A DNA stretch of 64,000 nucleotides from Blautia sp. AF19-10LB (GCF_003461245.1 NZ_QTWS01000017.1:1-64000); one strand, 5' to 3'; shown: positions 1 to 8,723, counted from the stretch's first letter. The notes: generated by a model not told the origin, from the sequence alone. Translations and numbers: made by a program.

Positions 1-83
1 CTTATTTCTCAGCATTCTTTAAAATGATTAACATTTTGGAATGCTGAGTATAACGCTTCAAATGTTAATGTTTCCATTTGAAG
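1..83. repeat. Two hairpins at the broken 5' end of the first gene
   Basis: Two inverted repeats lie back to back. The first pairs CTCAGCATTC (8-17) with GAATGCTGAG (39-48) and has an inner AAAATG/CATTTT stem. The second pairs CTTCAAATG (56-64) with CATTTGAAG (75-83). Recognisable protein homology of the downstream gene starts only at about position 78, and an in-frame stop lies at 20-22. The hairpins therefore sit where the upstream coding sequence should continue. They could be the end of an inserted IS200/IS605-like element, which carries subterminal hairpins; a TCAA at 58-61 would fit the right-end cleavage site of that family. This is inference only. Confidence 0.4.
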
Positions 84-3000
84 CAGAAAGTATCGCTTAC
101 ATAGTCTGCAACCATTTTGGTCTGGATACTTCAGAATATTCGTTTACCTATATCGCCAGCTGGTGCGAGAGCAGGGATATGAAGGCGTTGAAAGCATCAA
201 TGGATACCATCCGAAAAACATCTGCAGAGATCATTGGGAACATTGAGGAGCAGATGCATGAGCTGGAAAGAGAAAATACCATGCAATATGAAGAAAAAGA
301 AGCATTTGCCACCAGACAGGAAAAACTGGAACAAGACAGTGCGGAAAAGATTGATGAAACTTTGCTTTTTCATGGAGAAAGCGGTCGTTTTGCAATCTAT
401 CAGATGGATACGGGTGGAGAGCACACTTATCAGTTTATGGGTTTTGAATCAGCTCAAAAATTAGGCTATACCATTAATGGAAAAGACTACAGGATGGCGT
501 ATGTGGCTCCGTGGATACCAACGATCACATTAGATGATATTTTTGAGAGATTTAATATCAACCGCCCGAACGATTTTCATGGACATTCCTTATCGGTAAG
601 TGATGTCATTGTTATAAACCGAACGGCAGAGACAAAGGCTTATTATGTGGACTCTTTCGGCTTTGAGGACCTTCCGGACTTTGTACAGCAGAGAATGGAG
701 ATGCTGGAAAATAATCATACCAGAGCCTACCCGCCAGTCTATAAAGGAACACTTGCTCAGGCAATGGAAGAACGGGATGTAGATGCTTATCTGGATTCCA
801 GAAAGTTAAATATTGATTGTAAGAAAGCAATCGAGGAAGCAATCGCATTAAATTTTGATGGGCTGCATTTAAAGGAAGATGCCGCAACGCAAGTGCTGGA
901 ACAGTTTGGAGAAGAACGTATGACGTTTGTTATGGCAAATACGCTTCGGGAACTTTCTTATGATGGCAGATTTTCCAGACAGAACAAAGACTGGGCAGAG
1001 CATATCGAGATCCCGGAAAATATCAATCAGGGAAAGAACATGAATCAGGATTATGTGATAGAAAGCCATCCGGCGGTGTTAGATGGATTTATTGATATGG
1101 CAAGAGCAGAGATCCGTATGCAGAAGATTGAACAGGCATTGGATGAAGCGGAAGTCACCATTACAGCAGATACCAGAGGATTTGAAGCAGATGGACATGC
1201 GGGAACCTGGCATACAGTAGATGAAAGAGAGTATGCAGGGGAGAAGTTCTTCTTCATGGAGCATGATGAGTATGGTTCAGATGTGGCAGGGATTATCGTA
1301 TCGGAACAGGGTCAGCTTGTCGCAGAAGATCTCTGGAATGGGTATGATGCAGGAGCATTGGAAGCTATTTCAGAATATCTGCAGGAGAAAAGGATTTCTG
1401 TAGAGGGACTTATGCCAGAACTAGAATCGGATGAACGGGCATATAAGATTGACGATAGGTATTTTGCAATCCAGAGAACAGAGGAAGGCTATGATTATAC
1501 CTTTTATGCTTTGGATTATGATGAGATCGACGGCGGTGCCTATGATAATCCTGATGTTTCTATGCGGCAGGCAATGGAAGATATTCTGGAAGATGAAGAT
1601 ATGTCCCTGGAAAATGCAGTTCCCGTTGACTATGAGGATTTGATGGCAGAAGTGGAAGAAGCAGGCGAACGGCAGATGCAGCTGGCACAGTTATTAAAGA
1701 ATTGTCCACCAAGTATTTTCGAGGATTATGACCGGGAAAGAGCAGTGGATACCTGTGAGGGAATCGCCATGCAGTTTACCAAGAGTAAAGGGTATCTGAC
1801 TGTACAGGCAACAGGAGAAGGGTATTTTTATATTTTTTATGACTCTAACCTGCACGAAATCCATTCCAATGATTATGACGATCCCAAAGTATCTGTTCAG
1901 AAAGCTACTTATGAAATCCTGAAAAGTGAAAGAATGGATGATATGGAATGTATCAAAGTGGACTATAAAGAATTTGAGGCAATGACTATCCAACATTCCA
2001 AAGACTTACTGCAGGCAGGTGAACTTCGTGCGACTTCTGAGATTGGAAGAGATGAGGTTGCATTAAATGGTCTTAGCAGGGCAGAAGTGGAACGGGGTGT
2101 CTTGTATCACGCACAGGGTATTCTGGAAGATATGGGATTAGAAAATGAAGTAGAGCTACTTGCAGCAAGGGTGCATGGTTCCAGAAGCAGAGAGGAACTT
2201 TACAGAGATGATTCTGACCTTGATGTGGTGCTTTCTTATCGTGGCAATATCCGGGAGGACAGTTTCTTCAATGAATTAAATGCTCATGGTATGGCAATGG
2301 CAGGTATTAAGGTAGACATCAATCCTATTGCAGAAGAAAGAATTACTCTGGCAGAATATATGAGGGAATCCGAAGCCTATCTTGATCAGCAGGAGATCAA
2401 AAAGCTGGCGGTGGATTTAGATAATTTCAGCTATGAATATGACACTTACGAATATAAAGATACCGTTGAGAACAGGGAAGAACAGGTGGAGAAAATCACA
2501 GAGGACATCCTGAATAAGAAAACAGAGTGTTTAAAGGACTGGCTCGTTGAAGTATCGGAAGAATCTGATATAGACAGTGATGTGATAACTGCCCGGTCAT
2601 TACTTTCCCGTCTGGAAAATGCAGAAACCCTTTCTATCTTTACCAGACAGCCTGAGCAGGAACAGCCAGAAGCTACGATCAGTTTCTATGTAGCAGAGTG
2701 CATGGAGTTCCCGGTCATGGGTGAGTACCATAATAATCTTACTCTGGAAGAAGCAATCAAAATCTATGAAAGTATTCCGGCAGAACGCCTGCATGGAATC
2801 AAAGGGATTGGTTTTGATCTGCAGGACGGGGATGAGGATTATTCCGGGGAATACGGACTTATGAGTGGAGACAGGATAGAAAGGAATCTGATTGATATGA
2901 TTCCACATTATAAGGAAAGTCCATTGGTACAGAAAGCAATCAACGATATGGAAAAATATCTGAACGAGAAACATGAAAAGGTGCAGGAAACAAAACAGAC

Positions 3001-3148
3001 TGTGGAAGTGAAACAGGAAGTTCCAGAAGCACCAGTCAAGAAAGAATCTGGATCAGTGGAACCGAACCAGACACAAAAGAAAGAGCCGGCAAAGGGCGAA
3101 AAAGGGGAACTGAAAAAATCTGTGCTGCAGTCGTTGAAAAAGTTTTAG
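41..3148 (+). CDS. ICE multi-domain protein (YodL, DUF3849, NTase-like), 5'-truncated
   Basis: This is the 3' part of a large polyvalent protein typical of Firmicutes ICEs; 1035 codons are visible. The first residues (FEAESIAY...) match the end of an ArdC/zincin-type antirestriction domain whose start is missing. Then follow a YodL-like domain (about residues 115-225, with a GHSLSVSDV motif), a DUF3849-like domain (about 235-350), two similar acidic repeats (about 370-600), and a nucleotidyltransferase-like domain (about 690-785) with H-G-S-R and D-S-D-L-D-V-V. A last YodL-like segment comes before a charged tail. The protein probably acts in the recipient after transfer, but its biochemical role is not known to me. 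The ATG at 41 is simply the first in frame after the stop at 20 and is probably not native. The stop at 3146-3148 looks like a nonsense mutation, since the frame continues with a family-like tail to 3229. Confidence 0.8.
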   Translation: MLSITLQMLMFPFEAESIAYIVCNHFGLDTSEYSFTYIASWCESRDMKALKASMDTIRKTSAEIIGNIEEQMHELERENTMQYEEKEAFATRQEKLEQDSAEKIDETLLFHGESGRFAIYQMDTGGEHTYQFMGFESAQKLGYTINGKDYRMAYVAPWIPTITLDDIFERFNINRPNDFHGHSLSVSDVIVINRTAETKAYYVDSFGFEDLPDFVQQRMEMLENNHTRAYPPVYKGTLAQAMEERDVDAYLDSRKLNIDCKKAIEEAIALNFDGLHLKEDAATQVLEQFGEERMTFVMANTLRELSYDGRFSRQNKDWAEHIEIPENINQGKNMNQDYVIESHPAVLDGFIDMARAEIRMQKIEQALDEAEVTITADTRGFEADGHAGTWHTVDEREYAGEKFFFMEHDEYGSDVAGIIVSEQGQLVAEDLWNGYDAGALEAISEYLQEKRISVEGLMPELESDERAYKIDDRYFAIQRTEEGYDYTFYALDYDEIDGGAYDNPDVSMRQAMEDILEDEDMSLENAVPVDYEDLMAEVEEAGERQMQLAQLLKNCPPSIFEDYDRERAVDTCEGIAMQFTKSKGYLTVQATGEGYFYIFYDSNLHEIHSNDYDDPKVSVQKATYEILKSERMDDMECIKVDYKEFEAMTIQHSKDLLQAGELRATSEIGRDEVALNGLSRAEVERGVLYHAQGILEDMGLENEVELLAARVHGSRSREELYRDDSDLDVVLSYRGNIREDSFFNELNAHGMAMAGIKVDINPIAEERITLAEYMRESEAYLDQQEIKKLAVDLDNFSYEYDTYEYKDTVENREEQVEKITEDILNKKTECLKDWLVEVSEESDIDSDVITARSLLSRLENAETLSIFTRQPEQEQPEATISFYVAECMEFPVMGEYHNNLTLEEAIKIYESIPAERLHGIKGIGFDLQDGDEDYSGEYGLMSGDRIERNLIDMIPHYKESPLVQKAINDMEKYLNEKHEKVQETKQTVEVKQEVPEAPVKKESGSVEPNQTQKKEPAKGEKGELKKSVLQSLKKF

Positions 3149-3229
3149 GCAAGGGCAAAAGCACAGGAACAGAAAAATAAAGAAGCAGAAAAAACCAAAG
3201 CACATAAGAAGGGGGATGTAGAATTATGA
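3149..3229 (+). pseudogene. Detached C-terminal tail of the preceding gene
   Basis: Directly after the TAG at 3146 the same frame stays open for 26 codons (ARAKAQEQKNKEAEKTKAHK, then KGDVEL) and ends in TGA at 3227-3229. That stop overlaps the ATG of the next gene as ATGA, the usual arrangement for coupled ICE genes. The residues are the Lys/Glu/Ala-rich tail I expect for this family. A CAG to TAG change at 3146 would explain the early stop. Whether the protein works without the tail cannot be seen. Confidence 0.6.
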
Positions 3230-3471
3230 TGGATCTGACAATGAACTTTGATACAGACGAATGTTTAGTAACCGCAATGTTTGATAAAGGAAACAGAAAT
3301 GACACAATGGAAGCAATCGACCATATCATTCCATTTCTAAAAGGGGATGCGGATATGATCGGGCTTGTCTGCAATACCCTAAGAAAGCTGTTATGCATGA
3401 GTGATGAAGGATATGAGACTTTTCTTATAGACTTGGAAGATTATAAATCGGAACTGGAAGAGGGGGAATGA
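3226..3471 (+). CDS. TTRAP-family transposon-transfer assisting protein
   Basis: Small acidic protein of 81 residues resembling the transposon-transfer assisting (TTRAP) family found after the large multi-domain protein in Tn1549-like ICEs. The family pattern is a short Phe-rich start, an E/D-rich helix, and a C-terminal L-x-x-M-S-D-E-x-Y/F element, here LLCMSDEGYETF. A GGGGG-containing ribosome binding site (about 3210-3216) precedes ATGATG. The first ATG overlaps the ancestral stop of the upstream frame, so translation was probably coupled. The molecular function of the family is unknown. The role in conjugation is inferred from its constant position in such elements. Confidence 0.65.
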   Translation: MMDLTMNFDTDECLVTAMFDKGNRNDTMEAIDHIIPFLKGDADMIGLVCNTLRKLLCMSDEGYETFLIDLEDYKSELEEGE

Positions 3472-4056
3472 ATTCAAGCCAGAGTGCAGTATAGCAGGTG
3501 AAAGATGAGAAGCGAAGGAAAAAGTGTCAGCATTGAGAAGTGTTAACAGGTATATATTGGAAGAATTCAGCCAGGGGAACTCTGGCTGATATAAAAACAT
3601 ATCTGCAGAAATAGTGACTGAAGAAATTTTGAGTAGTGGAATTGGGAAGAAGTATTTAGATACTATAATAAAGAGATTAGCTGGCTTGTATACTAACAGA
3701 GAAGACATAGTAAACAGATTTGCGTTATTATCAGGGATTGTAGGGAGATTCCGAAGAGCTTTTGTTCAGATGATGAAACAATAGGATTGGTACAGGAAAT
3801 ATATGGAACAAAAGTTAATAAAGGGATTTGTTGCGTTTTCCGCTATAATAATCTGCCAGCAAAGAATGTGTTGCCTGAATATGTTTGTGATTATAAGAAA
3901 CGAGCGGGGTTATTTCAAAGATCAGCAGATTTAGAGTAGTTCTTTTTTTCTGAGAGAAAATTAAAAATCGTTTTTGGTTCTTCTGGAGAGTGATTATAGC
4001 GTTTGGGAAACATCCGGAGAAACCATTACCTCAGGGTGTCGGTAAAGTTCTTTATC
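3472..4056. other. Largely non-coding ICE spacer with a hairpin
   Basis: No intact gene is visible here. The stretch holds a perfect 7-bp hairpin, CAGCCAG (3568-3574) against CTGGCTG (3582-3588). A second, distant copy of the motif, AGCCAGAGT near 3478, could pair with the same arm. The frameshifted relic at 3605-3939 follows. It separates the conjugation genes from the beta-lactam cassette and looks like a cargo-insertion scar, which is inference. Confidence 0.4.
3605..3939 (+). pseudogene. Frameshifted coding relic of unknown function
   Basis: Two reading frames join near 3760-3784. Frame A (3605-3784) reads IVTEEILSSGIGKKYLDTII and goes on to FVQMMKQ and a TAG. Frame B (to TAG at 3937-3939) continues as SDDETIGLVQEIYGTKVNKG and ends RAGLFQRSADLE. 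Both look protein-like in residue use, neither has a convincing start with a ribosome binding site, and stops lie just upstream. I read it as a decayed gene with at least one frameshift; I do not recognise the family. Confidence 0.3.
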
Positions 4057-4090
4057 AAAGAGGGCTTTGAGATGCCCTTTCTTTTTTTTC
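4057..4090 (+). terminator. Intrinsic terminator before the PBP cassette
   Basis: AAAGAGGGC and GCCCTTT form a stem around TTTGAGAT, followed directly by a run of eight T. It would stop transcripts from the ICE genes on the left and isolate the beta-lactam cassette promoter 45 bp downstream. Confidence 0.75.
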
Positions 4091-4133
4091 CAAATCTTTC
4101 CTCTTGTTTACATATATAAACCTAAGAAAAAAC

Positions 4134-4166
4134 TTGACGTTTAAATATTACAAGTGTAATATTTAA
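4134..4166 (+). promoter_or_regulatory. Promoter with overlapping BlaI/MecI operator
   Basis: A -35 TTGACG (4134-4139) and a -10 TAATAT (4157-4162) are 17 bp apart. The spacer and -10 are covered by a perfect dyad at 4141-4166: the half-site TTAAATATTACA, a central AG, then its exact complement. The TACA-N2-TGTA core is the signature of BlaI/MecI-type operators. Repressor bound here would cover the -10 and block polymerase. A blaI gene lies 6 kb downstream in the same cassette. Confidence 0.85.
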
Positions 4167-4197
4167 GAAAATATGAAAAAAGGAGAAATAAAACTAT

Positions 4198-6300
4198 ATG
4201 AGAAAAAAGAAAAGAAAAAAACACACGAAGATTATTACAAAAATAGTTTTATTTAGCGGTATATTGATTGGTGGTGGAATCGGTATTGTAACAATAATGA
4301 ATTGTAATGTTCCTGAAAAAAGACTAATGGAATATATGAAATATATTGAAAAAGGGGAATATGAGCAAATGTATGCCATGCTGGATCAGAAAAAAAGCAG
4401 CATGAACAGTAAGGAAGAATTTATAGAACGAAATTCTAAAATATATGAAGGCATTGAGATGTCTGATCTGTCCATAACCGATATTACAGCAAAAAGAAAA
4501 GAAAACGGAAATGCGGCAGTTTCCTATACAACAAATATGCAGACTGCTGCAGGAAATGTAGAATTTACCAACAATGCGGTATTTTCACATAACTGGACAG
4601 GATATCATTTAATCTGGCAGGATCAGTTGATTTTTCCAGAGTTATCTGCAACGGATAAAGTTCAGGTAACGTTAGAAGAGGCAAAAAGAGGAAATATTTT
4701 AGACAGAAATGGTCGCCAGCTGGCTGGAGAGGGAACTGCATCTTCGGTAGGAATTGTTCCGGGCAGAATGGAGAACAGGGAAGATACAATAAAAAAACTG
4801 GCAGAGTATCTTGGAATTGGAGCAGACGAAATTGAGGATAAGTTAAAAGCCGGTTGGGTAAAAGCAGATTCTTTTGTACCAGTAGCAACAATTCCTAAAA
4901 TACAAGAGGTCGATCTTCTGACAGTGAATCCGGATGAAACTGTTCTGGAAGAAAAAGAAAAGCAGGACACATTATTGAAGATTCCAGGTATTATGTTATC
5001 TGATGTAAAAGTACGAACTTATTATCTAAAAGAAGCTGCCTCTCATCTGATAGGGTATGTACAGGCGGTTACAGCCGAGGATTTGCAGGAACATAAAGGG
5101 GAAGGGTATCGTACAAACAGTGTGATTGGAAAGACGGGACTGGAAACGCTTTATGAAAAAGAACTAAAAGGGACAGATGGGTGTGAGATCTGTATTGTAG
5201 ATGCAAATGGAAATAAAAAAAGTGTCATTGCATATGAGCCTAAAAAAGATGGAGAAGATATCCATACTACGATTGATGGCAATCTTCAAAGTACTCTTTA
5301 TGAACAATTTAAAGAAGACAGAGGATGTTCTGTAGCCTTGAATCCTTATACAGGGGAAGTACTGGCGTTGGTAAGTACGCCATCTTATGATAATAATGAT
5401 TTTGTACGTGGAATGGACAATAGCCAGTGGAGTGCATTAAATGAAAATGAAGACAGGCCTTTATACAACCGCTTTCGCCAGACATGGTGTCCAGGCTCAA
5501 CTTTTAAATCTGTAATTGCTGCAATTGGATTAAAAGTGGGGGCATTTACTGCAAATGACGATTTTGGAAATGAGGGTCTGGCATGGCAGAAAGATTCCTC
5601 GTGGGGAGATTATACAGTGACTACACTTCATGATTATGCACCTGTGATCTTGAAAAATGCGCTTATTTATTCAGATAATATTTATTTTGCAAAAGCAGCA
5701 TTAAAAATCGGTGCGGATCAACTGATGCAATCTCTAAATCAAATAGGATTTAATCAGGAACTTCCATTTGATATTAAAATGTCAGAGTCTCAGTATTCTA
5801 ATACGGACAAGATAGAAACAGAAATCCAGCTTGCTGACAGTGGGTATGGACAGGGACAGATTCTGGTAAATCCTTTGCATCTTGCAAGCATTTATACGGC
5901 TTTTCTAAATGATGGAAATATGATAAAGCCATATCTTCACGCGGATGGTGGAAGCACTTCCAGTGAAATCTGGATAAAAGATGCTTTTTCACCACAAATT
6001 GTTTCGGAGGTTATGGAGGGGTTAGAGGGTGTAGTGAATAACCCGGAAGGAACTGGTTATGGAGCATGCAGGGAAGACATTAGATTAGCAGGAAAAACCG
6101 GAACAGCGGAACTGAAAGCTACAAAAGAAGATACATCTGGAACAGAAATTGGCTGGTTTACAGTTTTTACTACAGACAGAGATACAAAGAATCCTATTTT
6201 GCTCATCAGTATGGTAGAGAATGTGAAAGATATTGGAGGAAGCGGTTATGTGGTGGAAAAGGATAAGGCGATACTGGATGAATATCTTGGTAATGAATAA
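4198..6300 (+). CDS. MecA-like penicillin-binding protein (class B transpeptidase)
   Basis: Cross-links peptidoglycan on the outer face of the membrane; proteins of this build (PBP2a/MecA-like) can have low affinity for beta-lactams. It has 700 residues: a short basic N-terminus and one membrane segment (about 15-35), an NTF2-like MecA N-terminal domain (about 37-145), a PBP dimerisation domain with the R-G-x-I-L-D-R-N-G motif (about 163-172), and a transpeptidase domain. The active-site motifs are visible as STFK (434-437), SDN (492-494) and KTG (633-635). The gene follows a promoter embedded in a perfect BlaI operator, so it should be induced when BlaR1 senses a beta-lactam. AGGAG lies 12 bp before the ATG, a little far. 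Resistance is plausible but not proven; a native, inducible, non-resistant PBP is the alternative. Confidence 0.9.
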   Translation: MRKKKRKKHTKIITKIVLFSGILIGGGIGIVTIMNCNVPEKRLMEYMKYIEKGEYEQMYAMLDQKKSSMNSKEEFIERNSKIYEGIEMSDLSITDITAKRKENGNAAVSYTTNMQTAAGNVEFTNNAVFSHNWTGYHLIWQDQLIFPELSATDKVQVTLEEAKRGNILDRNGRQLAGEGTASSVGIVPGRMENREDTIKKLAEYLGIGADEIEDKLKAGWVKADSFVPVATIPKIQEVDLLTVNPDETVLEEKEKQDTLLKIPGIMLSDVKVRTYYLKEAASHLIGYVQAVTAEDLQEHKGEGYRTNSVIGKTGLETLYEKELKGTDGCEICIVDANGNKKSVIAYEPKKDGEDIHTTIDGNLQSTLYEQFKEDRGCSVALNPYTGEVLALVSTPSYDNNDFVRGMDNSQWSALNENEDRPLYNRFRQTWCPGSTFKSVIAAIGLKVGAFTANDDFGNEGLAWQKDSSWGDYTVTTLHDYAPVILKNALIYSDNIYFAKAALKIGADQLMQSLNQIGFNQELPFDIKMSESQYSNTDKIETEIQLADSGYGQGQILVNPLHLASIYTAFLNDGNMIKPYLHADGGSTSSEIWIKDAFSPQIVSEVMEGLEGVVNNPEGTGYGACREDIRLAGKTGTAELKATKEDTSGTEIGWFTVFTTDRDTKNPILLISMVENVKDIGGSGYVVEKDKAILDEYLGNE

Positions 6301-6329
6301 TTTTTACCTTTAAATATTACAAATGTAAG
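6287..6329 (+). promoter_or_regulatory. Second BlaI-type box before the DUF6070 pair
   Basis: TTACA (6317-6321), AA, TGTAA (6324-6328) repeats the TACA-N2-TGTA operator core just after the PBP stop. A weak promoter could precede it: TTGGTA at 6287-6292, 17 bp, TTAAAT at 6310-6315. The box suggests separate or additional BlaI control of the two downstream genes. The promoter part is uncertain. Confidence 0.55.
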
Positions 6330-6340
6330 AGGAAAATGAT

Positions 6341-7498
6341 ATGAAAAAAATTTGGAAAATATTTGTGGGAGTTATTTTTCTTGCTGTCTGTAGTGGATGT
6401 GGCATAAAGAAAGAGCAGAAAAAGACAATTGAAGATACGAAAGAAAAAATTTACAGAGAGTGTGAAATGCTAGCAGAAGGCTATCAGAGCATATATGAGA
6501 ATGCTGTGAAAGAAAATGCACTATATGAGCTGAGTACAATACAAAAAAGTATGGATTATTTTGGAAAATATGGATATGCAGTAATTGATTCCTACAATCA
6601 GCTGGATATGGTTCAAAGTATTAAAGTAGATGATTTTTTGAAAAAAGCAGAAAAAGAGAAAAATGGAAAAACTACTATATTTCAAGTTATAGCAGGGGAT
6701 CATTTTATTCGGTATGATCTGAAAACCAAACAGGGGAAAATAGACGTTGAAGTAAGCTCTTTTAAATGGAAAGAGGATACTTGGCAGGAAACATATTATC
6801 ATGAGTTTAGAGCTAATTCATGGAAATATACAGAAAACGGGTATTTCTTTATGGAAGAATATCATCCGGCTGGATATGATGGACCGTCTGGATATCGGGC
6901 CTTTCGGGTAGTGCCGTTAAATAAAAAATGCAGGGAGCTGAATCGAAAATATATACTTCCTTTTGGATATACACTTAATAAATTGTTTACTTCTAATTGG
7001 AGTGAAAAAAATTATGATGGAATAAATTTTTATGATGTTTTTGACCGTTTACTTTCAATGGAAGAAAAAGCTGATGAATTTAAGGAAGGAAAGACTTATG
7101 AAATCCCAAAAGAATCATTTGAAGCGATATTTCAAAAATATTTTAATATAAGCGCAGAGATACTGCAGACAGGAACGGTATTTCACACGGAAACACAGAC
7201 ATATCGGTATCGAACCAGAGGAATCGTATATGATTTTGCTCCCACACCATATATTCCATATCCGGAAGTTGTTTCCTACATAGAAAATCAAGATGGAACA
7301 ATAACACTGGAAGTAAATGCGGTATGGCCACAAAAAGAATTAGATCAGGCGTTTTGTCATAGCGTAACCATTCGGCTGTTAGATAAAGATAGATTTCAAT
7401 ATGTATCCAATTATGTATCAAGGTCAGAAATAGAGGTTACCTGGTATACGGAAAGATTATCAGACGAAAAGTGGGAGGAATGTTATGGAGATAATTGA
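6341..7498 (+). CDS. DUF6070-like lipoprotein
   Basis: Predicted lipoprotein of 385 residues. A lysine, a hydrophobic stretch (about 5-18) and the lipobox C-S-G-C put the lipidated cysteine near residue 20, so the mature protein sits on the outer face of the membrane. The rest is soluble, mixed alpha/beta and rich in aromatic residues; I take it to be a DUF6070-type protein. It shares block after block with the next gene: W-K-Y-T-E-N/K-G, a P-L-x-x-x-C-R-E element, an F/L-G-Y turn, I-P-x-E-x-F-E, and a closing H-x-T-Y. It lies 40 bp after the PBP gene, with a BlaI-type box in between, and overlaps the next gene by 14 bp. Function is unknown. Its position suggests a role in cell-wall stress or PBP folding, which is inference. 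Confidence 0.7.
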   Translation: MKKIWKIFVGVIFLAVCSGCGIKKEQKKTIEDTKEKIYRECEMLAEGYQSIYENAVKENALYELSTIQKSMDYFGKYGYAVIDSYNQLDMVQSIKVDDFLKKAEKEKNGKTTIFQVIAGDHFIRYDLKTKQGKIDVEVSSFKWKEDTWQETYYHEFRANSWKYTENGYFFMEEYHPAGYDGPSGYRAFRVVPLNKKCRELNRKYILPFGYTLNKLFTSNWSEKNYDGINFYDVFDRLLSMEEKADEFKEGKTYEIPKESFEAIFQKYFNISAEILQTGTVFHTETQTYRYRTRGIVYDFAPTPYIPYPEVVSYIENQDGTITLEVNAVWPQKELDQAFCHSVTIRLLDKDRFQYVSNYVSRSEIEVTWYTERLSDEKWEECYGDN

Positions 7499-8723
7499 TA
7501 TGATTACAAAAAGAAAACTGAAAAAGATGATGAGCGTTTTATTTATTTCGGGATGCTTTTTCATAGGAAATACAAAATGTAAAGGGGCTGATTTAGAATA
7601 TATTTCACAGGAAACTGCGAATTATGCTGTACAAGAAAGAGGATATGATTTGCCAGTAGATGAAGTCGTGAAAGAAGAAGCTATTGAAGATTGTAAGAAT
7701 GTTATGAATCAGATGAAAGTCATTTATCAAAAGGCGGATAAAGGGACTTCATCGAATATAGTAGTTTCTGAGACAGTAATGGAAGAAATGCAGGAAGTAT
7801 TAAAGGAAAAAAATGTCCCCGTTATTACATCAGCACCGTATTCAAATATGGCTAATTATTCTAAAATGGAAGAATTTCTTTTCAGGGCAGAACAGGATCT
7901 GACAGGAGATATCGTCTTATATAGGATTAACAGGGATGGTGGGATAGAAAGACTCAAATTCAATTATGATGGGACAGATATGTATTTGCTGGCTGTGAAA
8001 GCTGTTTGGGGTATGAACGACAATCCATCTATTGTATATGTTTCGTATACAAGGATAGAAGAATGGAAATATACAGAAAAAGGCTGGTTTGGTTATACGC
8101 TATGCGTTCCAAAGTATCCGGAAGTATCAGAAGCGGTTGATGGCAGTTCTATGATAAGAATTAAACCTTTAAGTGATGAATGCAGGGAAGTTTCAAAGAG
8201 GTGTGTGTATTTGCTTGGATATCAGGGGAATAATCTTTTATGTTCTGATTGGGATAGATCTGATATGGAAGGGTTAGATTATAATGGTTTATATGAATAT
8301 TTATATCGAATGAAATACGGGGAGAGATATGAGTTTTCAGGTAACTCAAGTGGAATTCCGGCAGAAGAGTTTGAAAATCTGATAATGGAGTTTTTGCCGA
8401 TAACAGCAGATCAAATTAAAAAATGGGCAGTATTTGATTCGGAACATCAAACTTATGACTGGGAACAATTTGGTTGTTTAAATTATAGCTTTGGAACATC
8501 TTTACCGGAGGTCGTTGAAATAAGAGATAGCGGAGAGGGAAACAATGTGCTGGTTGTTGATGCTGTATGTGATACATTTATATGTAATGATGCCGTTATT
8601 ACAAGTGAGCTGACTGTTAAGTTCAACGATGATAAGAGTTTTAAATATATGGGGAATAAAATTCTGAATAATGGTACGAAAGAAGTTCCCAAATATCAAT
8701 ATAGAATAAAAAGAAAGAACTGA
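7485..8723 (+). CDS. DUF6070-like exported protein, paralogue of the preceding gene
   Basis: This 412-residue protein is clearly related to the gene before it, as shown by shared W-K-Y-T-E-K-G, C-R-E, L-G-Y, I-P-x-E-x-F-E and E-H-Q-T-Y blocks. The ATG at 7485 lies inside the previous gene. A second ATG at 7500 (MITKRKLKK) also fits as start of a signal peptide with hydrophobic residues M-S-V-L-F-I-S-G-C-F-F-I-G. A possible lipobox cysteine is followed by a second cysteine before A-D. The 14-bp overlap implies translational coupling, so the two are probably made together. The gene ends 27 bp before the convergent blaR1. No function is known. Confidence 0.65.
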   Translation: MEIIDMITKRKLKKMMSVLFISGCFFIGNTKCKGADLEYISQETANYAVQERGYDLPVDEVVKEEAIEDCKNVMNQMKVIYQKADKGTSSNIVVSETVMEEMQEVLKEKNVPVITSAPYSNMANYSKMEEFLFRAEQDLTGDIVLYRINRDGGIERLKFNYDGTDMYLLAVKAVWGMNDNPSIVYVSYTRIEEWKYTEKGWFGYTLCVPKYPEVSEAVDGSSMIRIKPLSDECREVSKRCVYLLGYQGNNLLCSDWDRSDMEGLDYNGLYEYLYRMKYGERYEFSGNSSGIPAEEFENLIMEFLPITADQIKKWAVFDSEHQTYDWEQFGCLNYSFGTSLPEVVEIRDSGEGNNVLVVDAVCDTFICNDAVITSELTVKFNDDKSFKYMGNKILNNGTKEVPKYQYRIKRKN

